The notes beneath the pieces are model-generated. The model saw only the letters and a list, made by a program, of their open reading frames with translations. It did not search any database and had not been told where the DNA came from. From assembly GCF_963666195.1 (NCBI RefSeq), contig NZ_OY762653.1, forward strand, positions 1,240,001 through 1,304,000: a stretch of DNA of 64,000 nucleotides, in the 5' to 3' direction. The position numbers and the translations under genes are program-made. Of the stretch, positions 1 to 8,366 are shown in pieces. Position 1 is the first letter of the stretch. Every line of letters starts with the position of its first letter. The DNA comes from Trichococcus shcherbakoviae. Its GTDB lineage: Bacteria > Bacillota > Bacilli > Lactobacillales > Aerococcaceae.

Positions 1-22
1 CTTAACCTTGACATTAAGTCAA
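1..22 (-). promoter_or_regulatory. MerR-type operator/promoter, cut by window edge
   Basis: Read on the minus strand, TTGACT (17-22) is followed by a CTTAA-rich half that closely matches the spacer of the two complete MerR-type promoters at 2499-2529 and 31848-31878. The expected -10 lies beyond position 1. It would drive a gene to the left of the window, just downstream of the broken merR gene. The call rests on similarity to the other two sites; the missing -10 keeps confidence moderate. Confidence 0.45.
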
Positions 23-30
23 GGGATAAA

Positions 31-58
31 AATAAACCCACCAATTGGCGGGTTTATT
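31..58 (-). terminator. Rho-independent terminator of the merR gene
   Basis: A 12-bp inverted repeat (AATAAACCCACC / GGCGGGTTTATT, one G-T pair) with an AATT loop, followed on the minus strand by TTTAT. It starts just past the stop codon of the MerR reading frame and separates it from the next leftward promoter. Confidence 0.7.
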
Positions 59-467
59 TCGTACTTTTTTCTTTTTCTGCTTCCGGCTGGGAGCTGAAGT
101 CCTCTTTTTTCCCTTGAAGGCGCTCCTCGTAGAAATCGATTTTATTTTCGATTACTTCAAGATTGTGCATCAATGCTTGGATATCTTTTTCCAACAAGCG
201 GCGCCGCTTCTCCAATAGTTCCATCCGTTCCAGCATCGTCGCATCCCCTTCGGCACGCCAAATGGTGTACTGCTTCAGTTCCGCCATCGACATGCCTGTG
301 CCTTTCAGATGCAGAAGAAAAGTTACCCATTTCAAATCCTAATCGGTTTAGACGCGCAGGTTATTCTCATCGCGATCCGGTTTCAACAGCCCTTCATTTT
401 CATAGTAGCGCAGCGTCGACACAGGTAGACCGATCATTTTCGAAAACTCTCCGATTGAATAGGACAT
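54..467 (-). pseudogene. MerR-family regulator with two in-frame stop codons
   Basis: Starting from an ATG at 467, the frame reads a typical MerR N-terminus (SIGEFSKMIGLPVSTLRYYE, then a GLLKPDR turn), then meets TAA at 348-350 and TAG at 339-341. The same frame continues as DLKWVTFLLHLKGTGMSMAE and a coiled-coil dimerisation helix down to the stop at 54. Without the two stops it would encode about 137 residues, normal for the AdhR/NmlR class that senses aldehydes or electrophiles. The stops fall in wing 1 of the DNA-binding domain, so full-length protein cannot be made without readthrough. Restart at the TTG at 335 would give only the C-terminal part. Three promoters of the type such regulators bind lie in the window (1-22, 2499-2529, 31848-31878). 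A sequencing error in the source cannot be excluded. Confidence 0.85.
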
Positions 468-503
468 GCAATCCCACATCCATTTATTACGGATACTATA
501 GCA

Positions 504-1379
504 CTATTTTTTAGTGAAAGGGAAAATCATTGGGACTCTTTTGGTGTATTCTTCCCATCCATCATATTTCTCCATATTTTTCTCCAGTAATGGCGTTGAT
601 ATTTTGATTAATACCGTACTCATTAAAATAGGCGAGATGATTAATAACAGATAATAATAAGGGTTGATGGAATCCGTGAAGAACAGCGTAATACCACTTG
701 CATACAATCCGATCCAAATCAGGATTTCACCGAGATAGTTTGGATGACGTGTGATTGACCATAAGCCGGTTTGCAGAAGTGTGCGTGTTTTTTTGTTGAT
801 GTGTTGTCTTAATTGCTCATCCCCGACTACTTCAAAGAACAATCCTACCAACGCAATGAAAAGTGCGGCATAAACAAAATAGCGGTGAGCTGAATCAAAA
901 CTGAATTCGTTGTATTTGATGACCACATAGCTGGCAGATCCAACGATAAAGTTGATGATACCCTGAACCACAAACACTCTGAAAAAGGCGGTGATGACTA
1001 CTTTATCGCCCCACTCTTTCCGCCACTGTGCGTACCTGAAATCTTCAGGCTTCCCGTAATTTCTTTTCAATAAGCGCAAAGATAATCTAAGTCCCCACAC
1101 CGTAATAAATCCAACAATGGCATACGATAAAACGGTGGGATTTTCAGTCACAAGCAGTGTAAGCCAGCTCCCTACAACAAATCCCATCCCCCAACCAATA
1201 TCGACAATGGAATTGTTTTTAATGATTGTTGCGATAATAAAGATGATCGTAAAATAGGCAAAGGTAAAAAGTAACGGGACAAGCAGTCCGTCCAAACCAG
1301 TATTCGTGAATCCTTGTGTCGCTATCGCTAATGTTGCTATAAATAATAGCGTATAAATGACAATTCTTTTCTTATCCAT
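504..1379 (-). CDS. DUF1295 family membrane protein (steroid 5-alpha-reductase-like fold)
   Basis: 291 residues with about seven hydrophobic segments. The C-terminal part holds the family motif GLWSITRHPNYLGEILIWIG (about residues 205-224), typical of DUF1295 proteins, distant relatives of steroid 5-alpha reductases and isoprenylcysteine methyltransferases. These are integral membrane enzymes thought to use a nucleotide cofactor; the substrate in Firmicutes is not known. ATG at 1379 follows a GAGGTGG-type ribosome binding site. It lies directly upstream of the broken merR gene on the same strand with a 37-bp gap, so the two may be cotranscribed. Confidence 0.8.
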   Translation of the reverse strand: MDKKRIVIYTLLFIATLAIATQGFTNTGLDGLLVPLLFTFAYFTIIFIIATIIKNNSIVDIGWGMGFVVGSWLTLLVTENPTVLSYAIVGFITVWGLRLSLRLLKRNYGKPEDFRYAQWRKEWGDKVVITAFFRVFVVQGIINFIVGSASYVVIKYNEFSFDSAHRYFVYAALFIALVGLFFEVVGDEQLRQHINKKTRTLLQTGLWSITRHPNYLGEILIWIGLYASGITLFFTDSINPYYYLLLIISPILMSTVLIKISTPLLEKNMEKYDGWEEYTKRVPMIFPFTKK

Positions 1380-1534
1380 AGGCCACCTCTTTCAAATTTT
1401 TATGCATCCTACCATCTAAAAAAACAAAAAAATTCAGCTCGTTCCATCACTAAGCTATAATAATCTCATTATACACTAATATATGACAAGCAATCGAATC
1501 GAAGGTCTTAAATGAAGTCCGAATTTCTATTTTA

Positions 1535-2356
1535 TTAATTTGTACGCATTTTTCTCAGAATCTTATTTCCGATAAAATACAGGAGTGCACCTGATGCAGC
1601 CGACAAGTAGATAACTAAATTATTCAACGATACACCCCCAAAGAAAAACAGCAACAGAAACGCCGCACTATACAAAACTTGGCTTGCTGACAGTTTGGAT
1701 CTGTTTACGCTGTTGCCTTTATCATCTTTGGTTTCAGCTTTTGACAAAAACCAAAATAATATAAGCGATAGACCAACTACAGAAACTACAAGTAGCGTTA
1801 CAGCATTTGAATAAGCTAAGCTCCCGAGGGATAACTTGTTCATAAAAAACCAATCTACTGCAACAAGCCCTGCACTGATCACACTAGCTATCCCTGCTGC
1901 TCTCATTTTTTCTCCCGTTTTCAGGCTAAATCCCATAGCTAAAACAAATATCAGCAAATAGATGCTATTTCCGTTATCGAATGATAGGTAGGCAGTAAGT
2001 CCCAAGACTGAAAATATATCAAACGTTGTCAGCGCTTTTCCGGTAATTCCATTTAAGATTCTCATCAGCAACAGAATCCAAACAACGACCAAAAGCTGAG
2101 TATTTTGATAATAAAATAAATTTACAAGCGAAAAGGCAGCAGCCAAAAATGCCGCATACTCATGGTTTGGATCCAGTTCTCTGACGAGTGCCCACGTTAA
2201 AAATACGCTAAAGCCTATATAAACCCCCGATAAAGCATTTCCGGTCAACCACCATCCTATAGCAGCCACTACTACTGATGCTAGTACTATCATTTGATTT
2301 GTCTTATAACTAAAATCCATACTTCTTCCCAATGTAAACATATATCCACTCCTCAA
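1535..2356 (-). CDS. Polytopic membrane protein of unknown function
   Basis: 273 residues with eight or more hydrophobic stretches joined by short loops. The only sizeable soluble segment (about residues 205-225) is rich in Lys, Asp and Ser. I do not recognise a family. The start could be the first Met or the one at residue 6 or 13 (MDFSYKTNQM). It is a single gene on the minus strand between the DUF1295 gene and the divergent MerR-type promoter at 2499, so it may share that control region by divergence. Confidence 0.6.
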   Translation of the reverse strand: MRSGYMFTLGRSMDFSYKTNQMIVLASVVVAAIGWWLTGNALSGVYIGFSVFLTWALVRELDPNHEYAAFLAAAFSLVNLFYYQNTQLLVVVWILLLMRILNGITGKALTTFDIFSVLGLTAYLSFDNGNSIYLLIFVLAMGFSLKTGEKMRAAGIASVISAGLVAVDWFFMNKLSLGSLAYSNAVTLLVVSVVGLSLILFWFLSKAETKDDKGNSVNRSKLSASQVLYSAAFLLLFFFGGVSLNNLVIYLSAASGALLYFIGNKILRKMRTN

Positions 2357-2498
2357 TATCTACATTATATCCTACTTTTGGATAACCAATCATCTAATAC
2401 GCTGAGCACTCTGCCAAATTCCATCTGCTCCCATCTGCTTTTTCCAAAGATACAACAGCAGAATATTTTGAGAAAAGAAAAGAATCCTGAGCTCGCGC

Positions 2499-2529
2499 TT
2501 GACTTAAAGTGCACTCTAAGGAGTATGCT
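2499..2529 (+). promoter_or_regulatory. MerR-type promoter/operator of the CMD-cupin operon
   Basis: TTGACT (2499-2504) and TATGCT (2524-2529) are separated by 19 bp, the over-long spacer characteristic of MerR-activated promoters. The spacer region holds a near-perfect palindrome, CTTAAAGTG/CACTCTAAG. The same hexamers, spacer length and AAGGAG spacer end recur ahead of the alcohol dehydrogenase (31848-31878). Confidence 0.8.
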
Positions 2530-2558
2530 GAAACTAACATTCCTAAGGAGATGATTTT

Positions 2559-2876
2559 ATGGCAAAAGTAACGGCAGGAAGAGATTTATTGGGTGATTTT
2601 GCACCAAAATTTGCTGAATTGAATGACGATGTTCTGTTCGGGCAAGTCTGGTCACGGGAAAAGGAATTCGCATCGCGCGATCGTTCTATCGTCACCATCA
2701 CAGCGTTGATTACAGGCGGAAACTTTGAACAGCTTCCGTTTCACTTGAACAAAGCCAAGGGAAATGGCGTGACCAAAGAGGAACTTGTGGAAATCATCAC
2801 GCAGCTCGCGTTCTATGTCGGTTGGCCGAAAGCATGGTCCGCTTTCAACATCGCCAAAGAAATTTACACAGATTAA
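2559..2876 (+). CDS. Carboxymuconolactone decarboxylase family protein
   Basis: 105 residues, the usual length of the small CMD/AhpD-like family. The core is visible as RDRSIVTITALITGGNFEQL with a downstream ITQLAFYVGWPKAWSAF helix. The CxxC pair of peroxidase-type AhpD proteins is absent, so a redox role by that mechanism is unlikely. ATG at 2559 has AAGGAG eight bases upstream. It is the first gene of a two-gene operon with the cupin at 2896 and is driven by a MerR-type promoter. This CMD-cupin pairing is common in Firmicutes under MerR control; the substrate is unknown. Confidence 0.85.
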   Translation: MAKVTAGRDLLGDFAPKFAELNDDVLFGQVWSREKEFASRDRSIVTITALITGGNFEQLPFHLNKAKGNGVTKEELVEIITQLAFYVGWPKAWSAFNIAKEIYTD

Positions 2877-2895
2877 TTTTCAGGAGGAAAAAAAT

Positions 2896-3309
2896 ATGGC
2901 AAAAAACGAAGAAGTAAAAAAAGGCGTCATTTTCCCGATTGGAGATGAAAACACAGCTTACGCGCAGTATTTTATCGGCCAAAGTTATTTTAATGCACTG
3001 GTGGCTGATCCCGAAGTGGCTGTCGGCGTCGGCAATGTGACCTTTGAACCCGGTTGCCGCAATAACTGGCATATCCATCACGACGGTTACCAAATTCTGT
3101 TGGTCACCGGCGGAGAGGGTTGGTATCAAGAAGACGGCAAGCCTGCCCAATCACTAAAGCCAGGGGATGTCATCGTGACCCATGACGGTGTGAAGCACTG
3201 GCACGGTGCCGCCAAGGACAGCTGGTTCGAACACATCGCCATCACCGCAGGAATACCGGAATGGTTGGAACCCGTTGCTGATGAGTTTTATGAGGGACTT
3301 CACCAATAA
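2896..3309 (+). CDS. Cupin-domain protein
   Basis: 137 residues. A single cupin barrel is visible: GCRNNWHIHHDGYQILLV carries the metal-binding His pair of motif 1, and PGDVIVTHDGVKHWHGA is motif 2 with its conserved His. ATG at 2896 is chosen because AGGAGG (2882-2887) sits eight bases upstream; longer in-frame versions overlap the preceding gene. It follows the CMD gene by 19 bp and ends before a strong terminator. The two proteins probably act on the same small molecule. In this setting the trigger is likely an aldehyde or quinone sensed by a MerR protein; that is inference. Confidence 0.85.
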   Translation: MAKNEEVKKGVIFPIGDENTAYAQYFIGQSYFNALVADPEVAVGVGNVTFEPGCRNNWHIHHDGYQILLVTGGEGWYQEDGKPAQSLKPGDVIVTHDGVKHWHGAAKDSWFEHIAITAGIPEWLEPVADEFYEGLHQ

Positions 3310-3313
3310 TTGC

Positions 3314-3361
3314 AAAAAAGAATGTCCTACCTTGAGTTTCAAGGCCGGACATTCTTTTTTT
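3314..3361 (+). terminator. Terminator of the CMD-cupin operon
   Basis: AAAAAAGAATGTCC and GGACATTCTTTTTT form a long stem followed by a T-run, four bases after the cupin stop codon. The A- and T-rich flanks would let it work in both directions. Confidence 0.85.
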
Positions 3362-3433
3362 GATTGTATGGTATTAGTGAAAAAAATAGCCGTGACCGTT
3401 AGTCTGAGAAACGCGCTCTTGTCGGGCCTCCAA

Positions 3434-3562
3434 CTCCGGCGAGGCAGCTGCCTGCCGGAGGACACGCTTCAGATCCGACTGCAACGCCTGCGAAGTTCGC
3501 CTCCCCGGAGATCAAAACTAATAATGTTGGCCGAACTCCGACGAAGCCTCCGTTCATCGGAG
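3434..3562. repeat. Two CTCCG-type intergenic hairpins
   Basis: CTCCGGC (3434-3440) pairs with GCCGGAG (3454-3460) around a GGCAGCTGCC palindrome, and CTCCGA (3536-3541) pairs with TCGGAG (3557-3562). The second contains GAAGCCTCCGTTC, which recurs almost unchanged at about 18615-18632. No reading frame crosses this stretch. Confidence 0.4.
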
Positions 3563-3613
3563 GAGAAAGATCAGGTGACCTGAACTCACGTCAGATTACC
3601 ATTCACCGTCGCA

Positions 3614-3802
3614 TCAATCTTCCACTATATAGACCGCCGCTTCATTACCGGTGTGGTTCGCGGCAACGATAATGTCACGATCTGCTTCGTTCACCACCAT
3701 GATATTGGAAGGCCCGCAGTCTTTGTCGACGATTTCGGTTGTGACTTCACCGTCCACATATTGAATATAGAACAGGTCGCAGTTTTCGCGACGGATGCCG
3801 CC
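3614..3802 (-). pseudogene. C-terminal fragment of a lost gene
   Basis: An open minus frame of about 62 codons reads as natural protein (RENCDLFYIQYVDGEV early, EADRDIIVAANHTGNEAAVY near the end) and stops at 3614-3616. It has no start: a TGA lies directly upstream in frame (3803-3805), 20 bases after the rhamnosidase stop. It looks like the last part of a larger beta-rich protein, perhaps of a sugar-acting enzyme once part of the rhamnoside cluster. I cannot name the parent family. Confidence 0.5.
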
Positions 3803-3825
3803 TCATTCTTAAGTCATTATCTCCA

Positions 3826-6690
3826 TCAGGTAAACGATGCATTCATCTGCTCCAGGACTTGTTCGCTGACAAAATTGGAAACAATCGGCAGGTCCTTGAA
3901 GTTTTCCATCGGCTTATCCAGATACTGCAAGGCCACATCATTGTTGCGCATCATAGGCAATTGTTCGAAGATTACTTTTCGGGCTGGTGTATATTCCAAT
4001 AGTTCCCGGTAGGACATCTCGGTTGTGACTTCAGGGCAATAGTTCCGTGTCGGCATGTACGTGACGCGGTATTCACCTGCTTTGACTGTGACTTTTGCGC
4101 TATCCTCTAAAGCGACCGCAGACTGCAGCCACTCTGTTTTCTGTGCTTCTTCAAGCGTCAGATCCGGCAGGGTGATGGTTGCGATCGTCCCGAAAGGCAC
4201 GCGGAAAGCGAAATCCAATTGTCCGTCCGCTAAAATTTCCCACGCGCTTTCGATGCGTCCGGACACCGATTGATAGTACCCTTCCGCTTTGCCCAACTGC
4301 GCACTCGGTTGCGGTGCCAAGAAGAAGTGTTTGTATCCTGGCTGGTTGCTGTCCGCCTGGATGCCCAGCACGCAACGGTACAGCCACTCCACGATCGAGC
4401 CATAAGCATAGTGGTTCAAGGAGTTCATGTCCGTCCCGGAGATTTTCCCGTCCGGCAAAATTGAATTCCAGCGTTCCCAAATGGTGGTCGCACCCATTTT
4501 CACCGCAAACAACCAGCTCGGATAGTCCTCATTCAGCAATAAACCATACGCCAGTTCGTTCATGCCGTTCTTACTCAAAGCTTCCGCAAAATACGGTGTC
4601 CCGACGAACCCGGTCTGAAGGTGGACGCCGCTGGAAATGACTTTGTCATAGAAGTCTTTCGTCATCCGCTCTTTGAATGGTTCTGGGCAAAGATCGAAAT
4701 AGTGGAAGAGGATGTAGGCTGTCTGGGTCGTTACCGCCAAGCGTCCCGTAGTAGTCAGGTATTCATTTTGGATGGCTTGTTTCACTTCCAAGGCCAATTG
4801 GGTGTACGCCAACGCATCATGCGTATTGCCCAAAACCTCCGCGGCTCGTGCCAGCAAGGAAGCCGAATGATAGTAGTACACGGATGCAACCAGAGCAGTG
4901 TCGGTGCCGCCCATCGGTGAGTGCGGATTATCCCCGTCCAACGCCAACCAATCGCCGAACTGGAACCCGCTTGTCCAGAGGCGTTTGTCTCCGGATTTCG
5001 TATCTTCGCGAACGATATAGTCCACCCAATCTTTCATGGTCGGATAGTGTTCCTTCAGCAACGAACGATCGCCGTATTGTTCGTAAAGCACCCAGGGAAT
5101 GACTGTCGCCGCATCCGACCAGGCGGCTGCGCCGGATCCGGTAACGAATCCGGCATCTCCTTCCGGCTTGATCTGTGGAACAACAAATGGAACGGATCCA
5201 TTGAGCGCTTTTTGCTCCAAACGGAGATCGTGCATGAATTTTTTGTAGAAAGCCGGAGTGTACATATTATAGCTCGCTGTGCGGGCAAAAATCTGCGCAT
5301 CACCAGTCCAGCCCATGCGCTCATCCCTTTGAGGACAATCCGTCGGCACATCCAGGAAATTACCTTTTTGCCCCCAAAGCGCATTCTTCAGCAATTGGTT
5401 CACATCCGGATTGGCTGTGATCATGCCGCTCGTCTCTTCCAGTTCGCTCTGGAGCACGTATCCTTTGAAGCCTAGATCCTGTTCCAGGAGATCGACACCG
5501 GTTATTTTGGCGTAGCGGAAGCCGTAAAATGTAAAGTACGGACGCACTTCGGCCGCTTTACCATTGCTGATGTAGGTGAATTTCGCTTCCGCCGTGCGTA
5601 GATTATCGCGGTAGAAGTTGTCTTCCTGCAGCACTTCGCCGACTTCATAGGTGATGACGGTTCCATCCGGCACATCCGCGGAGAACGTGATCCATCCGGT
5701 CATGTTCTGTTTGAAGTCCAATACTTGCTCTCCTGCAGGGGTAATAATCAGTTCTGGCACGAAGGCATCCACGATTTTAACCGGAACACTCAACCGTGCC
5801 TGAAGTTCTTCGGTATCCGTATCGCTCAGTTGCATCCGTTCCCAGCAAACAGCTGATTCTGATTCGCTGTATTTGTTCCAACCGTCGATTTCCAGGTTCG
5901 CGTCATACACTTCCCCGTCGTATATGCTACTGGAGACGAGCGGCCCCTCAGCGACTTCCCACGTATCATCGCTGGCGATGATTTCTTCCGTTCCGTCCTC
6001 ATAAGTAACGATGCATTCCGCGATCAGGCGGAACTGATCCCCGTACAGATCTTCATATCCACCGTCGAATCCGAAGCGGCCTTTGAACCAGCCGTCCCCC
6101 AGCATGAAGCCGATCGCATTTCCACCTGCTTGAAGGGCTTCTGTGACATCGTACGTCTGGTATTGCTGCCAAAAATCATAAGAATGGAAGCCGGGAGCCA
6201 AATATTCGTCACCGATTTTTTCTCCGTTCAGATACAGTTCATAAATACCCAGTCCTGTCGCATAAACGCGTGCCTTACGGATAGGTTTTGCAGGCAGGCG
6301 GAACAGTTTGCGCGCAAGCGGCATCCTTTGCAATTGTCGGGCAGGTTCGATCCATTTTCCGGTCCACAGTTCCTCTTCCTTCGCCGTCTCGAAGTAGTGG
6401 ATTTCGGAAGAAGACTCGTCTCCACTAACATTCTTCGCAATCACTTTCCAGAAGTAGCGCGTGCGCGGCTGCAGCTTGATTTCCGGCTGATAGCACAGCG
6501 AATCCAAATCGGCTTGCATCCTGCTGTCATGGATGACCTCTTCAAAGTTCTCATCCAGTGCGATGAGGACACGGATTCCCTGCAATTCCTCCTCAAACGG
6601 CGCCTCGATTATCCACGATAAAGCCACCGTGTCCATCAAAAAGCCGATAGGATTCATTAGGTAATTGGTTTTCAGATTATATATATTCAT
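3826..6690 (-). CDS. Alpha-L-rhamnosidase, GH78
   Basis: 954 residues from ATG at 6690; AGGAG lies 10 bases upstream, and the longer frame adds an unsupported 15-residue N-terminus. It hydrolyses terminal alpha-L-rhamnosyl groups from plant glycosides or pectin side chains. Visible order: N-terminal beta domains including LYLNGEKIGDEYLAPGFHSY, an (alpha/alpha)6 barrel with CPQRDERMGWTGDAQIFART near residue 455 (the family acidic motif), a second acidic site in MGATTIWERWNSI, and a C-terminal beta domain. There is no signal peptide, so it is probably intracellular and acts on rhamnosides imported by the adjacent GPH symporter. It is the last gene in the direction araC-symporter-rhamnosidase. 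A large hairpin with a T-run sits just upstream (6720-6831) and may modulate it. Released rhamnose would feed rhaBAD at 19.8-24.5 kb. Confidence 0.92.
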   Translation of the reverse strand: MNIYNLKTNYLMNPIGFLMDTVALSWIIEAPFEEELQGIRVLIALDENFEEVIHDSRMQADLDSLCYQPEIKLQPRTRYFWKVIAKNVSGDESSSEIHYFETAKEEELWTGKWIEPARQLQRMPLARKLFRLPAKPIRKARVYATGLGIYELYLNGEKIGDEYLAPGFHSYDFWQQYQTYDVTEALQAGGNAIGFMLGDGWFKGRFGFDGGYEDLYGDQFRLIAECIVTYEDGTEEIIASDDTWEVAEGPLVSSSIYDGEVYDANLEIDGWNKYSESESAVCWERMQLSDTDTEELQARLSVPVKIVDAFVPELIITPAGEQVLDFKQNMTGWITFSADVPDGTVITYEVGEVLQEDNFYRDNLRTAEAKFTYISNGKAAEVRPYFTFYGFRYAKITGVDLLEQDLGFKGYVLQSELEETSGMITANPDVNQLLKNALWGQKGNFLDVPTDCPQRDERMGWTGDAQIFARTASYNMYTPAFYKKFMHDLRLEQKALNGSVPFVVPQIKPEGDAGFVTGSGAAAWSDAATVIPWVLYEQYGDRSLLKEHYPTMKDWVDYIVREDTKSGDKRLWTSGFQFGDWLALDGDNPHSPMGGTDTALVASVYYYHSASLLARAAEVLGNTHDALAYTQLALEVKQAIQNEYLTTTGRLAVTTQTAYILFHYFDLCPEPFKERMTKDFYDKVISSGVHLQTGFVGTPYFAEALSKNGMNELAYGLLLNEDYPSWLFAVKMGATTIWERWNSILPDGKISGTDMNSLNHYAYGSIVEWLYRCVLGIQADSNQPGYKHFFLAPQPSAQLGKAEGYYQSVSGRIESAWEILADGQLDFAFRVPFGTIATITLPDLTLEEAQKTEWLQSAVALEDSAKVTVKAGEYRVTYMPTRNYCPEVTTEMSYRELLEYTPARKVIFEQLPMMRNNDVALQYLDKPMENFKDLPIVSNFVSEQVLEQMNASFT

Positions 6691-6708
6691 TGTGTGTGCT
6701 CCTGTCTT

Positions 6709-6831
6709 AAAAAATGAGAGTGGGACAAAAGGCATTTAGGCCCGGACCACTGGAGCGAATAAGCGCAAGATTGTCGCAGACCATCTGAGCATTTTTCGTG
6801 AAGTGGAACCAGGGCCTGCCTTTTGCCGCAC
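6709..6831 (-). repeat. Long inverted-repeat element with T-run before GH78
   Basis: GTGGGACAAAAGGCA (6720-6734) pairs imperfectly with TGCCTTTTGCCGCAC (6817-6831), with extra pairing of GGCCC-type inner arms. Read on the minus strand the element ends in TCTCATTTTTT (to 6709), like a terminator or attenuator placed 19 bases before the rhamnosidase start. Extragenic elements beginning with GTGGGACAAAA are common in Lactobacillales genomes from memory; I cannot check copy number here. Confidence 0.45.
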
Positions 6832-6863
6832 GTTTGCGCAAATAATATTCGGATATATAATTT

Positions 6864-6888
6864 CAGGCTGGGTTTTTGTCCCAGCCTG
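6864..6888 (-). terminator. Hairpin after the GPH symporter gene
   Basis: CAGGCTGGG and CCCAGCCTG form a 9-bp stem with a short loop, five bases beyond the symporter stop codon. The following minus-strand bases (AAATTATAT) are AT-rich but not a clean T-run, so termination may be partial, letting the rhamnosidase be cotranscribed. Confidence 0.5.
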
Positions 6889-6893
6889 TAACA

Positions 6894-8270
6894 TTATCCG
6901 TTCACTCGTTTCGCTTTCAAGTCTTCCGCAATTTCAGGAAGTTTTTTGTCCAAGTCATAGAACAGAATCAACAAAATGCAGATTGCTGTGAAAGCGAGTG
7001 GCAGATAGGCGAAGATTGCCTTGATCGCGAATAAAGCTTCTGTTGATTGCCTTGCCCCTTGCGACACATAGCCGCCAAGTCCTAAAACGACACCCAGAAT
7101 CAGCCCGCCCACTCCGGAGCCGACTTTTTCGGCAAAAGTTCCTGCCGAGAAAATCAAACCTTCGCTGCGGATGCCCGTTTTCCATTCACCGTAATCTGCA
7201 ACGTCACCCAACATAGCGAAGCCTGCGACAGCTCCCGGCGCGATACCGAGTCCGCGGATGATCAAACCGACCATAATCATCGTAAAGTTTTCCGGGAACA
7301 CCGCGATGATCAGCAGACCTATCATCATTACGATGCCTCCGATCAAGGTGATCGTTTTTTTGCTGAATTTGCTCAACAGAACAGGCATAAACACTGCACC
7401 TACCGCAATCGGCATAAAAGAAAGAATACCGATTACTGCCACTTTTGCAGGATCTCCCAAAATCCATTGGGCATAAAAAATGTTGATGCCACCCAAACCA
7501 GAGCTGATTAAACTGATTAGCATATATAGAATCATGATGACCCAGTATTTATTCTGCAACAGCGCCTTAAGATTCTTTTTCAAAGGAACCTTTTCGACAG
7601 CAACAGCAGACTCGATGACGCGTTCCTTAGAATTTTTGAACAGAATCAGCAACAGCACTGTCGAGATACCCCCGAATAGAGCGGCCATCCATGTCCAAGC
7701 CTGTTTATCGCCACCGAAGAAGTTTACGATCGGCAAAACCGCTGCAGTCACTCCCATCGCCCCCACGAATCCAGCTAAGGTGCGTGATGTCGATAGGTTG
7801 CCGCGATCGACTGGGTTCGATGTCGTAGTACCGATCATTGCGTTATAGGGAACCATCGTCGCTGTGTATACACCAGCCAAAGCAATCACATAAGTCACGA
7901 AAGCATAGACGGCTTTGCCAGTCGATCCCAGGAAATCCGGAGAAGTGAATAAGAGTATCATTGCCAATGCATAAGGGATCGCCATCCATAAAATCCAAGG
8001 TCTGGCCTTTCCGTGTTTCGAACGGGTCTTGTCGACGATCGCACCCATTGCCAAGTCGGAAGCGCCATCAAAAAGTCGTGCCCACAAGAGGATGTTGCCG
8101 ACGATGACTGCGCTCAACCCGACCACATCGGTATAGTAATAAGTGATGAAGGAACTGGCCGTTGTCAGCATCAGGTTGGCCGCCAGATTCCCGAAGCCGA
8201 ACGTCAACTTCTCGCTAATCGGCAGCTTGTTTTCGTCTGTTTGATCCAAAATTCTTGTTTCAGTTGCCAT
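6894..8270 (-). CDS. GPH-family sugar:cation symporter
   Basis: 458 residues, the usual length of glycoside-pentoside-hexuronide:cation symporters (MFS superfamily, TIGR00792 type). Twelve hydrophobic segments are visible; the loop between helices 2 and 3 carries GAIVDKTRSKHGKARPWILW, the GPH signature. It probably imports rhamnosyl glycosides or a related disaccharide with a cation. AAAGGAG precedes the ATG at 8270. The promoter (minus strand TTGTAA, 17 bp, TTTAAT) is flanked by inverted copies of a motif near the AraC gene. It is located between araC and the GH78 gene, which argues for rhamnosides as cargo; exact substrate is inference. Confidence 0.85.
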   Translation of the reverse strand: MATETRILDQTDENKLPISEKLTFGFGNLAANLMLTTASSFITYYYTDVVGLSAVIVGNILLWARLFDGASDLAMGAIVDKTRSKHGKARPWILWMAIPYALAMILLFTSPDFLGSTGKAVYAFVTYVIALAGVYTATMVPYNAMIGTTTSNPVDRGNLSTSRTLAGFVGAMGVTAAVLPIVNFFGGDKQAWTWMAALFGGISTVLLLILFKNSKERVIESAVAVEKVPLKKNLKALLQNKYWVIMILYMLISLISSGLGGINIFYAQWILGDPAKVAVIGILSFMPIAVGAVFMPVLLSKFSKKTITLIGGIVMMIGLLIIAVFPENFTMIMVGLIIRGLGIAPGAVAGFAMLGDVADYGEWKTGIRSEGLIFSAGTFAEKVGSGVGGLILGVVLGLGGYVSQGARQSTEALFAIKAIFAYLPLAFTAICILLILFYDLDKKLPEIAEDLKAKRVNG

Positions 8271-8282
8271 AATTATTCTCTC

Positions 8283-8358
8283 CTTTGTTCTGTTTTGTTT
8301 ACTCTCTTATTAAACCGCTTTCGGCAAAGGCTTACAATGTCGTGCAAACAGAACAAAG
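8283..8358 (-). promoter_or_regulatory. Symporter promoter flanked by AraC-type inverted sites
   Basis: Minus strand -35 TTGTAA (8332-8337) and -10 TTTAAT (8309-8314) are 17 bp apart. CTTTGTTCTGTTTTG (8283-8297) and CAAACAGAACAAAG (8345-8358) form a 14-bp inverted repeat on the two sides of this promoter. The upstream arm abuts the -35 as expected for an AraC activator; the downstream arm runs into the ribosome binding site. The same motif occurs at 11888-11934. Confidence 0.6.
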
Positions 8359-8366
8359 TGGTCAAA

